From Bradyrhizobium jicamae (GTDB taxonomy: Bacteria > Pseudomonadota > Alphaproteobacteria > Rhizobiales > Xanthobacteraceae): a stretch of DNA of 64,000 bases. The position numbers and the translations under genes were made by a program. The notes below the pieces were generated by a model. That model had not been told where the DNA came from and made no database searches. It worked only from the letters and a program-made list of their open reading frames with translations. The stretch spans positions 1 through 64,000 of the forward strand of contig NZ_JAFCJX010000026.1 of assembly GCF_018130695.1 (NCBI RefSeq), read 5' to 3'. Positions 34,104-43,234 of the stretch are shown piece after piece. Position 1 is the stretch's first letter; the number at the start of each line of letters is the position of its first letter.

Positions 34104-34753
34104 CAGGAATCGTGGACTATGCGTCGCTGCAGGCGGCCGTCACCGAATATCTCGCCCGCGATCAGGACACGACCCTGATCGCGCGGATTCCGACTTTCAT
34201 TCAGCTCGCCGAGGCGAAGTTCAATCGCCAGCTGTTCGTCCGCCAGATGGAGCAGCGCGCGACTGCACTGGTCAATCTCGCCTCGGACGAGCCGGAGTTC
34301 ATATCGTTGCCTGGCGACTTCCAGTCGATGCGCCGGGTACGGCTGTCGAGTGAAGCGGGAAAGCCGTGCCTCGAGTTCAGGTCCGGCACCCAGCTTGACG
34401 AATACCGCTTCGGGATATCTGACGTTGCGGGGCAACCGCGCTACTTCACCGTGTTTGGCGACGAGATCGAGCTCGCACCGACACCCGACGATGCCTACAC
34501 GATCGAGATGGTCTATCGCAGGAATATCCCGCCGCTCGCGAGCAATGACCCGAACTGGCTGCTCTCGCTCGCGCCTGACCTCTATCTCTACGGCGCGTTG
34601 CTGGAATCGGCTCCATATCTGAAGGACGACAGCCGCATCCAGACCTGGGGCCTGGGTTTCTCGACGGCGCTGAACGATCTCAACAATCTCGGCCTGACAT
34701 CGACCTTCAACGCGGGGCCGATGACGATCCACGTGTCGGGACAGGTTGTCTAA
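34100..34753 (+). CDS. Head-to-tail adaptor protein (P22 gp4-like)
   Basis: This 217-residue protein has the layout of podovirus adaptor proteins: an N-terminal helix (LQAAVTEYLARDQDTTLIARIPTFIQLAEAKFNRQL), a central FISLPGDFQSMRRV segment, IELAPTPDDAYTIEMVYRRNIPPL and a LYLYGALLESAPYL helix. It would bind beneath the portal and join it to the tail. Its presence supports a short-tailed phage architecture. Confidence 0.75.
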   Translation: MTGIVDYASLQAAVTEYLARDQDTTLIARIPTFIQLAEAKFNRQLFVRQMEQRATALVNLASDEPEFISLPGDFQSMRRVRLSSEAGKPCLEFRSGTQLDEYRFGISDVAGQPRYFTVFGDEIELAPTPDDAYTIEMVYRRNIPPLASNDPNWLLSLAPDLYLYGALLESAPYLKDDSRIQTWGLGFSTALNDLNNLGLTSTFNAGPMTIHVSGQVV

Positions 34754-34768
34754 AGGGAGAGCGAGCCA

Positions 34769-35200
34769 ATGGCTGCATTCAACAAGTTCTTTTGCTTCGT
34801 GCAGGACGTCGCGAACGCGCTGCATGACATGAAGACCGGCACCGCGCAGGTGTACAAGGTCTATCTCACCAATACCGCGCCGGTGACATCCAACACCGTC
34901 TACAACACGCCTGCCGACCTCTCGACCGCCAACGGCTACACCGCCGGCGGCGCCTCGATCGGAACGATCACCGGCTCGCAGACCTCGGGTACGTTCAAGT
35001 TCATCGGCGGTACCGATCCGTCCTGGACGGCGTCCGGCGGATCGATCGGCCCGTTTCAGTATGCGGTGCTCTACAATTCGACGTCGTCGACCAAGCCATT
35101 GATCGGATGGTGGGACTACGGCACCACGCTGACGCTCACGAACGGCAACACGTTCACCGTCGATCTCGACCAGGTCGCCGGCATCTTGACGATTACCTGA
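34769..35200 (+). CDS. Tail/fibre-type structural protein
   Basis: This 143-residue Thr/Gly/Ser-rich protein (ALHDMKTGTAQVYKVYLTN, WTASGGSIGPFQYAVLYN, LIGWWDYGTTLTLTNGNTF) looks like a beta-sandwich virion surface protein. It resembles phage proteins annotated as tail or decoration proteins. GGGAGAG precedes the start. Confidence 0.55.
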   Translation: MAAFNKFFCFVQDVANALHDMKTGTAQVYKVYLTNTAPVTSNTVYNTPADLSTANGYTAGGASIGTITGSQTSGTFKFIGGTDPSWTASGGSIGPFQYAVLYNSTSSTKPLIGWWDYGTTLTLTNGNTFTVDLDQVAGILTIT

Positions 35201-35201
35201 C

Positions 35202-36023
35202 ATGGCAGCATTTCTCGATGCGTGCCGGTTTCTTCCCACGGCGGGTGGGACCGGCGACTGGACCTATTCATCCGCAGTCGGTGGTTATCTCAGTCCGGCC
35301 GGCGCGGGCGCGGCCAATGGTCAGGTCTACAAATACCGCGCCGAGAGCGCGGATCTCACGCAATGGGAGATCGGCGAAGGCTCCTGGAACAGCTCGTCTG
35401 GAATCCTGACGCGCATCACGGTGCTGTTCAATTCAGCCGGTACCACGGCGAAGATCAACTTCAGCACGGTCCCGCAGGTCGCCGTGGTCGCCTTGAAAGA
35501 GGATTTGCTCGCCATCAGCGAAGCGAACAGCTTTACGACGGCGCAAAAAACGCAGGCTCGAACGAACATCGGCATGTCCGATGGACATCTGCCGGCAGAA
35601 GCGAGCAGCGGCACGGCGAATTCGGGCGAGCTCGGAGAAGAGGGCCATACCAGCGCGTCGACGGCCAGCAACTATTCGTCCGGCGTTGCACAGAACGTTC
35701 TGAGCTTCACACTGCCTGCCGGCGACTTTGAGGTGACGGGTTGGAATGATTTCTCCGGCTCGGGCGCTACTCAAACATCGGACTGGAACACAATTATCTC
35801 GAGCCAATCGACGCCGACCGTCAGCAACAACGGTACGTTTCCGGGGGGCGTCAACCACACGCGCATGCCGGCAGACTTTGACTACTCCCTGCGGCAACAG
35901 ATTGGACCGGTGCGCGTGTCGCTGTCGGCGTCAACGACGTTCTACATGCACGGCGCGGTGACGATCTCCTCCGGCACCGTCTACACCAGCTTTGGCTACG
36001 TGAAATGGAGGCGGGCGCGCTGA
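35202..36023 (+). CDS. Tail fibre / receptor-type protein
   Basis: This 273-residue protein has an N-terminal FLDACRFLPTAGGTGDWTYSSAVGGYLSP region seen in fibre proteins, a helical AISEANSFTTAQKTQARTNIG repeat typical of trimeric fibre shafts, and a C-terminal beta domain. It likely takes part in host surface contact. The next gene starts within its stop codon (TGATG). Confidence 0.6.
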   Translation: MAAFLDACRFLPTAGGTGDWTYSSAVGGYLSPAGAGAANGQVYKYRAESADLTQWEIGEGSWNSSSGILTRITVLFNSAGTTAKINFSTVPQVAVVALKEDLLAISEANSFTTAQKTQARTNIGMSDGHLPAEASSGTANSGELGEEGHTSASTASNYSSGVAQNVLSFTLPAGDFEVTGWNDFSGSGATQTSDWNTIISSQSTPTVSNNGTFPGGVNHTRMPADFDYSLRQQIGPVRVSLSASTTFYMHGAVTISSGTVYTSFGYVKWRRAR

Positions 36024-36457
36024 TGGCATACAATCCTTCGCAGATTCTTTCGGCGGTGCTGAGCCTGAGACCCGGGCTGGAGGTGCACGCCGATTTTGAG
36101 CTCGCCGATCGCAACGACGGAAGAGGGCCCTTCATTGCCGTCTGGAACCGGGCGGACGTCGCGCAACCATCGCAAGCCGAGATCGAGGCCGTCGACACCC
36201 AGACGCTGGCTGGCGCCGAGCAGACCGTGTCGTCGCAAGACCTCATGGCGCAGTTCACGCCGGACGATGCAACACGCATTCAGGCGGCGATTGCCAGCAA
36301 CGCATCCCTGTGGCTGTTGTGGCAGTCGCTGACGGCACAGCGCGACCCTATGCTCGTTGCTGGCGCGAGGTTTCAGCAGGGTTGGCAAGCCTTGGTTGCC
36401 GTGCTTGGTGCTGATCGCGCTGCAAAAATCGCCGCTGCTCTAACTATCCTGCCCTGA
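36023..36457 (+). CDS. Fibre-associated small protein
   Basis: This 144-residue protein (MAYNPSQILSAVLSLRPGLE, FIAVWNRADVAQPSQAEIEAVD) resembles XkdW/fibre-assembly-like proteins that accompany fibre genes. The C-terminal half is helical and hydrophobic (LWLLWQSLTAQRDPMLVAG). It probably helps fold or attach the preceding fibre. Confidence 0.5.
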   Translation: MAYNPSQILSAVLSLRPGLEVHADFELADRNDGRGPFIAVWNRADVAQPSQAEIEAVDTQTLAGAEQTVSSQDLMAQFTPDDATRIQAAIASNASLWLLWQSLTAQRDPMLVAGARFQQGWQALVAVLGADRAAKIAAALTILP

Positions 36458-36458
36458 C

Positions 36459-37064
36459 ATGTCGTTACTCGGCTTTGATGCAGTCGGCCGATTGGCGCTG
36501 GCTCAACTGCCGGCGCTGCAGGCCAATGTCCTGCTGGCGTCGCCCGCGACTTACAGCCTTTCAGGTCAGTCCGCGCTGTACAAGACGATCCAGCCATCCA
36601 ACACGGTCGCCTTTACGCTGACGGGCGCCAGCGTAGCGCCAAAGGTCGCGCTGACCGGAGTCGTTCAATCTTATGCCGTGGCTGGAAGCGCGATCACGGT
36701 CCGGTGCACGTGCCCGGCGGGTCTCGGCAGTTACGTCGTTGCGGGATCTGCCTCGAGGTTTGCCATACGTCAACCCTCCGCGTCGGGATCCTATTTGACG
36801 ACAGGCAGGAATGCGCCGCTCGGCGCCTTCTTGTCGGCAGGCCGCGGCGCCTATCTCGTCACCGGGTATCCGTCCACCTACACGCGCGACTTTGAGGCGT
36901 GGTTTCCGCGTCCGTTCGACGCGGATGAGTGGAGCACGGCCGCCGTTGCGGATGAGATCTGGTCAGCGCGTGCGGCGCAGGCCGAAAGCTGGATTGCTGA
37001 CGCCTCATCGGCCACGTCCTGGGCGCCGGCAGTCAAGGAAGCCGAGACCTGGTCGGCTGAGTAA
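36459..37064 (+). CDS. Repeat-containing structural protein
   Basis: This 201-residue protein has five or more degenerate repeats of a G-x-Y-x-[VL]-x-G type (YSLSGQSALYK, QSYAVAGSAITV, GSYVVAGSASRF, GSYLTTGRNAPL, GAYLVTGYPSTY), then a Trp-rich C-terminus with repeated A-x-x-W spacing. Likely a fibre or baseplate-side protein. No family recognised. Confidence 0.5.
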   Translation: MSLLGFDAVGRLALAQLPALQANVLLASPATYSLSGQSALYKTIQPSNTVAFTLTGASVAPKVALTGVVQSYAVAGSAITVRCTCPAGLGSYVVAGSASRFAIRQPSASGSYLTTGRNAPLGAFLSAGRGAYLVTGYPSTYTRDFEAWFPRPFDADEWSTAAVADEIWSARAAQAESWIADASSATSWAPAVKEAETWSAE

Positions 37065-37141
37065 GCAAACGGAGACATCCCGGTCTTCCGAGATGCCTCG
37101 CTTCACATCGCTGCACTCCCTCAATCCGGATTAATCAAACG

Positions 37142-38617
37142 ATGCCGCTTCTTGCCACCGGCGATTATCGCCCCGATGTCAGCGACTATGAAGGCCAGGC
37201 GACGCGCAACATCCTCAACGTGATCCCGCGTGGCGATGGCTACGGTCCGTTTCCAAGTCTGTCGGTTTATACTTCGCCCTTGCCGTCCGCCTGCCGGGGC
37301 GCGTTCTATGCGCTGAAGTCTGACGGCACGGTCATCACCTTCGCCGGCACGGCAACAAAGCTCTATCGGCTCAACAATACCGATTTCAGTTGGACAGACG
37401 TTTCCAAGGGCGGCGGAACGTATACAGCTCCTACTTTTGCGGGGCAGGCCGCCAATTGGCAGTTTGCACAATTTGGCAATCTGGTCTTCGCGACACAGGC
37501 AAATACCGTCTTGCAGGTTTACGACCTGTCCTCATCTGGTGCCTTTGCTGATTGTGCCGGCTCGCCACCTCAAGCGGCTTACATATCGGTGGTTGGCCGT
37601 TTCCTTGTGTTGTCGGGCCTCTTATCAAATCAATACCGGATCCAATGGTGCGGCTTGAACGCCACGACGACATGGACAAGTGGTGTCAATTCGTCTGACT
37701 TTCAGGACTTTCCGGATGGCGGCATTGTCCGCGGAGTGGCGGGCGGCGAATACGGCATCATCTTTCAGGATCAGGCCATCAGGCGGATGTCCTATGTGCC
37801 CGGTTCGCCAATCATCTTCCAGATCGAACGCATCACGCAGGACAAGGGGCTCTATGCTCCATACTCAATCATCCGAGCCGGTGAAAAGATTTTCTTCTAT
37901 GCCGGACAGGGCTTTCACAAGATCGAGCCCGGCGGCGTGCCTGAACAGATCGGTCGCGAGAAGGTCGACCGCACGTTCCTGGCCGACCTCGACAAGGGCA
38001 ATCTCCAGCTCTTCATGGGCGCTGCTGATCCACGCAGCACACGCGTCTATTGGGCCTACAAGTCCGTCTCCGGCGCCGTCGGCACATCCTACGACAAGCT
38101 GCTTGGCTACGATTTCCTGCTCGATCGATTCTTTCCGATCGCGACCAGCGGAGAGTATCTGCTGGGCGTGTCGCAGACCGGCCTGACGCTGGAGAACCTC
38201 GACGCCATTTCGTCGTCCCTGGACGCGCTGACGCTCAGCCTGGACGCTTATGCCACTGCGGTGCAGCCGGAGATCGCGCAATTCAGCAGCTCGCATGTGC
38301 TCGGTTTCTTCCGCGGCCAGAATCTGGAAGCGACGATCGAGAGCGCGGAACAGGGCACCGATGAGAACCGCATCACGATCCGTGGCTTTCGTCCGGTCAC
38401 CGATGCGGCCACGCTCTACGGCTCGGTCTCGTCCCGCGACACGCCGTCGGCAGTGCCATCGGCGGGCACCGAGGTGCTCGTCAACGCCAGGACGGGCCGT
38501 TGCGACCTGATGCAGGACACGCGCTATTCGCGCTTCAAGGTCCGCATCCCCGCAGCGACGTCGTGGACATTCTGCGCGGGCGTCGTGCCCGACGTCGTGC
38601 CGAGCAGCCCGCTATGA
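37142..38617 (+). CDS. Tail tube / nozzle-type protein (P22 gp10-like)
   Basis: This 491-residue protein starts with DYRPDVSDYEGQATRNILNVIP, characteristic of packaged-DNA stabilisation or nozzle proteins of short-tailed phages, followed by repeated propeller-like strands (AFYALKSDGTVITFAGTATKLYRL, FGNLVFATQANTVLQVYDL). It likely plugs the tail tube. Overlaps the next gene by 4 bp. Confidence 0.68.
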   Translation: MPLLATGDYRPDVSDYEGQATRNILNVIPRGDGYGPFPSLSVYTSPLPSACRGAFYALKSDGTVITFAGTATKLYRLNNTDFSWTDVSKGGGTYTAPTFAGQAANWQFAQFGNLVFATQANTVLQVYDLSSSGAFADCAGSPPQAAYISVVGRFLVLSGLLSNQYRIQWCGLNATTTWTSGVNSSDFQDFPDGGIVRGVAGGEYGIIFQDQAIRRMSYVPGSPIIFQIERITQDKGLYAPYSIIRAGEKIFFYAGQGFHKIEPGGVPEQIGREKVDRTFLADLDKGNLQLFMGAADPRSTRVYWAYKSVSGAVGTSYDKLLGYDFLLDRFFPIATSGEYLLGVSQTGLTLENLDAISSSLDALTLSLDAYATAVQPEIAQFSSSHVLGFFRGQNLEATIESAEQGTDENRITIRGFRPVTDAATLYGSVSSRDTPSAVPSAGTEVLVNARTGRCDLMQDTRYSRFKVRIPAATSWTFCAGVVPDVVPSSPL

Positions 38618-38928
38618 CTGCATACGTTCCGGGCATTACCGAGACAGATCTGAAGAAGATCGTGCTCGCGATCCAGAACCTTGCTGCCGGCCGTTCGAAC
38701 GCAGTTGGCACCGTAACGCTGGCAACGGGCGCAACAACCACCATCGTCTCAACGCCGAACTGCACATCCGGATCGACACCGATCCTGACGCCAGCCTCCG
38801 TAAACGCCGCGACCGATCTCGGCAACGGCACGCTCTATGTGAGCACGGTGGCGAACGGGTCGTTCACGATCACGCACGCGAATTCGGCGACGACGGGGCG
38901 GACGTTTTTGTGGGCGGTGTTGGGTTAG
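38614..38928 (+). CDS. Small Thr-rich structural protein
   Basis: This 104-residue protein has one N-terminal helix (TDLKKIVLAIQNLAAGRSN) and a beta-rich remainder (GTVTLATGATTTIVSTPN, NGSFTITHANSATTGRTF) ending AVLG. It is a conserved type of fibre-tip or receptor-accessory protein in such operons; specific role unknown. Confidence 0.55.
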   Translation: MTAYVPGITETDLKKIVLAIQNLAAGRSNAVGTVTLATGATTTIVSTPNCTSGSTPILTPASVNAATDLGNGTLYVSTVANGSFTITHANSATTGRTFLWAVLG

Positions 38929-38980
38929 TTGATCGGAGCGCAGGCAGAGTCCGAGCGCTCACTTTTTCAGAATTCGTACA

Positions 38981-39751
38981 ATGATTATGGAGTTTCATGG
39001 AATGCCTGGTTTTAGGTTTGGGCCTACATTTGGAAAGTCGCCTCTTCCCCCACCGCCTCCGCCATACGGAGAAGCCGACCCATCGTCGCCGAATCACGTG
39101 GCTTCTCCTGAAGCGCGCGCGCTGTGGAGGTTGTTGCGGCCTCTATTCGAAAGACCCGAGCCAACTGTCAGTCCTTACCAGCCACAACAAGAATCAGACT
39201 CGGGAAGATTGCCGAGTGGAGAGGGGAGTCCCGAGCCGGGTCCACCGCCTCGACCGAATGAGCCCGACGGTGGAATATTTGCGCTATTGCTTGCCGAGAG
39301 TCTGCGGCGATACGGCTTGGACTGGCCGAATAGGACTGCGCCGCCGGTCGATCCAAATCGTCGGACGCTCGACCGCGTTGATGTCACCGATGCGAAGCGA
39401 GGACCCAAGGTTGGTTCCCCGCCGTTAGTGCCGGACGGCACGCCGATCGAGTTACGAGAAGAGGAAGAAACTGTTCCTCAAACATCGGAAGGTGGCGGCA
39501 ATAGAGATAGTAAGGAGTGCAAGAAAGAATGGGCCGACGCTATGGAAAAATGCGAAACGGCAAACAGAAGCGGGGAAGCACAAAGGATTCCTTCTCGGTA
39601 TAGCTGGTTTCCCGACAAGCCTTTTGATGTCAAGAATTGTGCTGGCAACTTTGTCACAAAAGATTGTGGTGGGAAATTCTCGGTTCCACTGAGTCCGGAA
39701 GAGAGGGCGCAGCGCAACAACGAAATGATCCGAAGGATATTGGGGCGTTGA
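38981..39751 (+). CDS. Proline-rich protein with Cys-rich C-terminal domain, possible effector
   Basis: This 256-residue protein begins PGFRFGPTFGKSPLPPPPPP, a disordered Pro-rich stretch, then IFALLLAESLRRYG. From residue ~175 a compact domain has four or five cysteines (ECKKEWADAMEKCETANR, NCAGNFVTKDCGGKFSV). It sits between structural genes but differs from them in composition and is AT-richer at its 3' end, like the effector cassettes. No catalytic motif is evident and no immunity gene adjoins it. Confidence 0.5.
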   Translation: MIMEFHGMPGFRFGPTFGKSPLPPPPPPYGEADPSSPNHVASPEARALWRLLRPLFERPEPTVSPYQPQQESDSGRLPSGEGSPEPGPPPRPNEPDGGIFALLLAESLRRYGLDWPNRTAPPVDPNRRTLDRVDVTDAKRGPKVGSPPLVPDGTPIELREEEETVPQTSEGGGNRDSKECKKEWADAMEKCETANRSGEAQRIPSRYSWFPDKPFDVKNCAGNFVTKDCGGKFSVPLSPEERAQRNNEMIRRILGR

Positions 39752-39788
39752 CGAGCCCAGCCCGCGTACAATCCTTGGGACGTTGGTT

Positions 39789-40298
39789 ATGTCTCCCCAG
39801 GCGGCATTAATGCTCGTCTGTGTCGACCCTGAGCGAGTCCGCGAAGTATGGCCTCTTGTCTCGGCGCTCTTGAGATCGGCATGTTGTCGAACTGAGTTGA
39901 GCGCATTCGGGGACATAGAGGCAGATGTCCTCTCCGGCCGCAGTCTGCTTTGGCTCGCATGGGACAGCTCCGCCATCAAGTCCGCGGCGGCGACGGTCTT
40001 AATCAACACCGAAGCCGGGCGCGTTTGCATCATCACCGCCTGCGGTGGCCGAGACATGAAGTGCTGGCTGCCGCTGATCGATGGGATCGAGGCCTATGCC
40101 AGCGACGAAGGCTGCACGCGTGTCCGCATCTATGGCCGGAAGGGCTGGCTGCGTGTGCTTGAGGGTTATCGCCAAAAGCACGTTATCATGGACAAGGAAT
40201 TGATGTCGGTAACGGAAGCAGACGCCCGCAAAGATGAGCTGAATCCCTCGGCGGCATCGACTGCACCATCGATGCAGTCTCTACCAGGCCAGCGTTAG
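39789..40298 (+). CDS. Internal-virion-type protein (T7 gp13-like fold)
   Basis: This 169-residue protein has a GNAT-like pattern (LLWLAWDSSAIKSAAATVLIN, GRVCIITACGGRDMKCWLPLIDGIEAYASDEGCTRVRIYGRKGW shown in part as landmarks), similar to small acetyltransferase-fold proteins found near the internal virion genes of T7-like phages. Function in assembly is presumed. ATG 39789 is used; TTG 39783 is the outer start. Confidence 0.5.
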   Translation: MSPQAALMLVCVDPERVREVWPLVSALLRSACCRTELSAFGDIEADVLSGRSLLWLAWDSSAIKSAAATVLINTEAGRVCIITACGGRDMKCWLPLIDGIEAYASDEGCTRVRIYGRKGWLRVLEGYRQKHVIMDKELMSVTEADARKDELNPSAASTAPSMQSLPGQR

Positions 40299-40394
40299 TA
40301 TTCGACGACGACTTTGGTCCAACCGCGCGCCGGCGCGCGCTGGCGTATGACTGCCTGATTCACTGACCAAAATGACATCATCGAAAGGAATAGA

Positions 40395-41468
40395 ATGATG
40401 GGTGGACAATCTTCATCGACCCAGACGCAGCAATCGCAAACGACGCCGTGGACGGCTGCTCAGCCGATGCTGCAAGGTATCCTCAGCCAGCTCAACACGG
40501 GCCTTGGTAACACCGGTCTGACGTCCGCAGAAACCGGCGCGCTCAACACGCTGCAGAGCAATGCGGCGCTCGGAAATCCCTATGCCGGGCAGATCGGCGG
40601 CTACGCGCAGTCGCTGTTTGGCGGCGGCGGTGCCAATGCGCAGGCCGGCAACGTCCGGGACAATCTGACGACGTTGCGGTCCCAGATCACGCCCTATGCG
40701 AATGGAAGCATGATCGGCAACAATCCAGCGCTCGCCGCGCAGCTGGCGCAGATCCAGGCTGACGTTGGCAACAGCGTCAACTCGCAATTTGCGGCCGCGG
40801 GACGCGATCTCAGCGGCGCCAATCAGATGGCCTATGGCCGTGGGGTCGCCGCGGCGGAGGCGCCGGTCATTGCCGCGCAATACAACCAGGACGTCAATAA
40901 CCAGATCAATGCCGCGAATGCCCTCTACAATGGGGGCAATACGACGGCGAACACTTTGTCCGGCATGCAGCAGAACTATCTCGCCAATCAGGGGCAGGGC
41001 GTGACCGCAGCGCAATCCGCCCTCGATGCGCAAAATTACGGTGCTAATGCCACGCTGGCGGAAGAGGCCCAGCGCCGCGGCATTCCGGTGCAGGCGCTCA
41101 GCCTGCTCGCGCAAATCGGCGTTCCGATCGGCCAACTTGGCCAACAGTCGAATGGCACGTCAAATACCACGCAAGAGATGTCGGGGGCCGACCAGTTCGC
41201 GAAGCTCGCGGGCGGCATCGGCAGCATCCTCAAATTCACGCCGTCTGACATGCGACTGAAGGAAGACGTCGCGCCGGTCGGCCAGCTGTTCGACGGCACG
41301 CCGGTCTATGGCTATCGCTACAAGGGCGCGCCCGCCTACCACATCGGACTGATGGCTCAGGATGTCGAGCGAAGCGCGCCGCATGCCGTGATCGAGATCA
41401 ACGGCTACAAGGCGGTCGACTATCGCGCCGCGACCGAAGCATCGCGAAAGATCGGCGAGGTCGGCTAA
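40395..41468 (+). CDS. Tail protein with peptidase S74 chaperone domain
   Basis: This 357-residue protein has a long helical Gln/Ala/Asn-rich body (QIQADVGNSVNSQFAAAGRDL, QYNQDVNNQINAANALYNGG). Residues ~285-350 are an S74 intramolecular chaperone: SDMRLKEDVAPVGQLFDG, VYGYRYKG, HIGLMAQDVE, VDYRAATEAS. This domain trimerises fibres and then cleaves itself. Its stop overlaps the next start (TAATG). Confidence 0.82.
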   Translation: MMGGQSSSTQTQQSQTTPWTAAQPMLQGILSQLNTGLGNTGLTSAETGALNTLQSNAALGNPYAGQIGGYAQSLFGGGGANAQAGNVRDNLTTLRSQITPYANGSMIGNNPALAAQLAQIQADVGNSVNSQFAAAGRDLSGANQMAYGRGVAAAEAPVIAAQYNQDVNNQINAANALYNGGNTTANTLSGMQQNYLANQGQGVTAAQSALDAQNYGANATLAEEAQRRGIPVQALSLLAQIGVPIGQLGQQSNGTSNTTQEMSGADQFAKLAGGIGSILKFTPSDMRLKEDVAPVGQLFDGTPVYGYRYKGAPAYHIGLMAQDVERSAPHAVIEINGYKAVDYRAATEASRKIGEVG

Positions 41469-42019
41469 TGGGATTGTTTGATAATTCCTTTGATTTTGAT
41501 CCGGCGCAGTTCGCAGTTGGCGGTGGATTGCTGGGGCGGCTGGAGGCGATGCAGCCGTTCAATCAGTTCTTGCCGGGAGACGGCTTTCCGTCCCCACCCG
41601 TGTCGCCGAATACACCGGCAGCTGTTGCAGTTTCCGGCGGTCCGACCGGCCCGGCTCCCCAGAAGCCGGTTCAGTCGCCACTCCTGACACCTGACTACGG
41701 TCAGATCGCGCCCATGCCCATCGGTGACTATCTGATGCCCCGCTTCGGTCGTGCCGAGCAGCCGGCTCTTGCTCCCGATTTCGCAACGCGACTGAGCGCC
41801 GGATTTCAGAGTTGGGCGCATACGCCGGTCGGAAATCCCTTCGCTGGTCTCGCCAACGGCATTGCCGGCTTCAATTCAGGCCGGCGTGTGGTCGATCCCG
41901 GCGCCAAAGCGGCGGATGACGGTCCTGAAACGTTATCGCCGGCGCAGCCGTTGATTCCGAGCACCCGGATCTTACCACAGCCTGCAGACCCGCGACGGAG
42001 GTTCCGACATGGCCGATGA
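41468..42019 (+). CDS. Structural-operon protein bearing FDP-GGGLL tag
   Basis: This 183-residue protein starts with FDFDPAQFAVGGGLLGRL, matching the tag of the effector-like protein at 17176, and contains APMPIGDYL...RFGR and FATRLSAGFQSWAHTP, resembling the APMPIG and DRFGxW pieces of the AHH effector tail. It is Pro-rich and probably partly disordered. It is embedded in the structural series (overlap with 40395 and 42009 genes). It could be a minor or internal virion protein, or the remains of an effector tail fixed in the operon. Confidence 0.6.
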   Translation: MGLFDNSFDFDPAQFAVGGGLLGRLEAMQPFNQFLPGDGFPSPPVSPNTPAAVAVSGGPTGPAPQKPVQSPLLTPDYGQIAPMPIGDYLMPRFGRAEQPALAPDFATRLSAGFQSWAHTPVGNPFAGLANGIAGFNSGRRVVDPGAKAADDGPETLSPAQPLIPSTRILPQPADPRRRFRHGR

Positions 42020-43208
42020 ATCTGATCTCACTGGCGCGGCGTTTGATCTCGCAAGTGCCGGCTACAAATCCATGCCCGATCCAAAGCAGCGCGAGGAAGG
42101 GGACGCGATCGGCGGTGACAGTGGTTCATTGCGGGAGGCCGCGAGCCGCATTGCAACACCGGAGGATGAGGTCGCTGTCAGGCGATACAGAGATGCAGAA
42201 GGCAGACCGGCCGCTTCGAACGAGGCGGTGACGCTCGAGCGTGCCAGCCGCGACTATGCAGCTGCAGTCGCTGCCGAACAATTCATAACAGAGAGCGAAG
42301 ACGCGCAGGACCTCGCGGCGCGGGTTGATGATCTGCGCGCCGAGGCCTTGGCGAACAATCCTGACGCGGCCGAGTTCTATGGTTTCGAATTGCCGGAGAC
42401 GAAGGTCGACCGATCAGGATCTGCGCGTGGCGAGTCCGATCCGCAGACCGGCGAGCAAAATTCTCCAGGTTTTGGTGACGAGCTCGATCCGGAATTGGCA
42501 AGAGCGCTGCAGCATCCGCAGGTGCGGCGAGCCATTGAGGAAGAGATCGCCGCGATTCACGAGGTAAGACAGGATTATGCCGACGCACTCTCGGCGGCAA
42601 GCCAGGTCGCGCAGGCCAGCTTCATCAGCCAGTTTCCCGAACTCGCAGCCGTCCCGCCTGAGAGCCTTCCCGGCGTCCTTGAGCAAATGTCGCGGCAGGA
42701 GCCGGATAAATTTGCCCGAGTCCAGGCTGCCGTCGCGGCGACGGAGCAACTCAGCGCCCGACAACGGCAAGAGGACGCCCGGCGGACCGAGATCGCCCAC
42801 CAGAACTTCCTGGCCTTTGCGAAGGCGGAGGACACGCGGTTCGACGGCATGCTGAAGGGAGAGTCGCCCGAGACCCAACACGCCGTGATGCAGGAAATTA
42901 TTTCCTCGGCGAAAGCCAGCGGCGTCGAGCCTGCCGAGCTGAGGCGTCTCTTCAACAGCGAGCCATTGATGCGCAATGCGATCTTCCAGCGCATGATGTA
43001 CGACGCCGGCAAATATCGGTTGATGATGAAGGCGAAAGATGCTGCGACCAGCAGACCGATACCTCCCGTGCAACGCCCTGGTGCGGCTTCGAGCCGGGCG
43101 GAGCGGGCAAGCGCTGACATGAAGGCTCTAAATGCCCGGCTATCGAGCTCGGGCAACATCAAGGATGCCGTCGCGCTCTACAATGCGCGAAGATCAAGCC
43201 GAAGTTGA
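42009..43208 (+). CDS. Large helical protein, probable internal virion protein
   Basis: This 399-residue Ala/Glu/Arg-rich, mostly alpha-helical protein (VTLERASRDYAAAVAAEQFI, VRRAIEEEIAAIHEVRQDYADALSAASQ, LERMSRQ-type coils) has no signal peptide or membrane segment. Late position and composition suit an internal core or ejection protein. It overlaps the preceding gene by 11 bp. Confidence 0.5.
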   Translation: MADESDLTGAAFDLASAGYKSMPDPKQREEGDAIGGDSGSLREAASRIATPEDEVAVRRYRDAEGRPAASNEAVTLERASRDYAAAVAAEQFITESEDAQDLAARVDDLRAEALANNPDAAEFYGFELPETKVDRSGSARGESDPQTGEQNSPGFGDELDPELARALQHPQVRRAIEEEIAAIHEVRQDYADALSAASQVAQASFISQFPELAAVPPESLPGVLEQMSRQEPDKFARVQAAVAATEQLSARQRQEDARRTEIAHQNFLAFAKAEDTRFDGMLKGESPETQHAVMQEIISSAKASGVEPAELRRLFNSEPLMRNAIFQRMMYDAGKYRLMMKAKDAATSRPIPPVQRPGAASSRAERASADMKALNARLSSSGNIKDAVALYNARRSSRS

Positions 43209-43234
43209 CACGTGCATTTTCCTGGAGAGATGAA

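Noticed and set aside
34046..35239. 397-codon open frame on the minus strand
   Set aside because: It is antisense to the adaptor and next structural gene, which have clear phage features and overlapping starts and stops.
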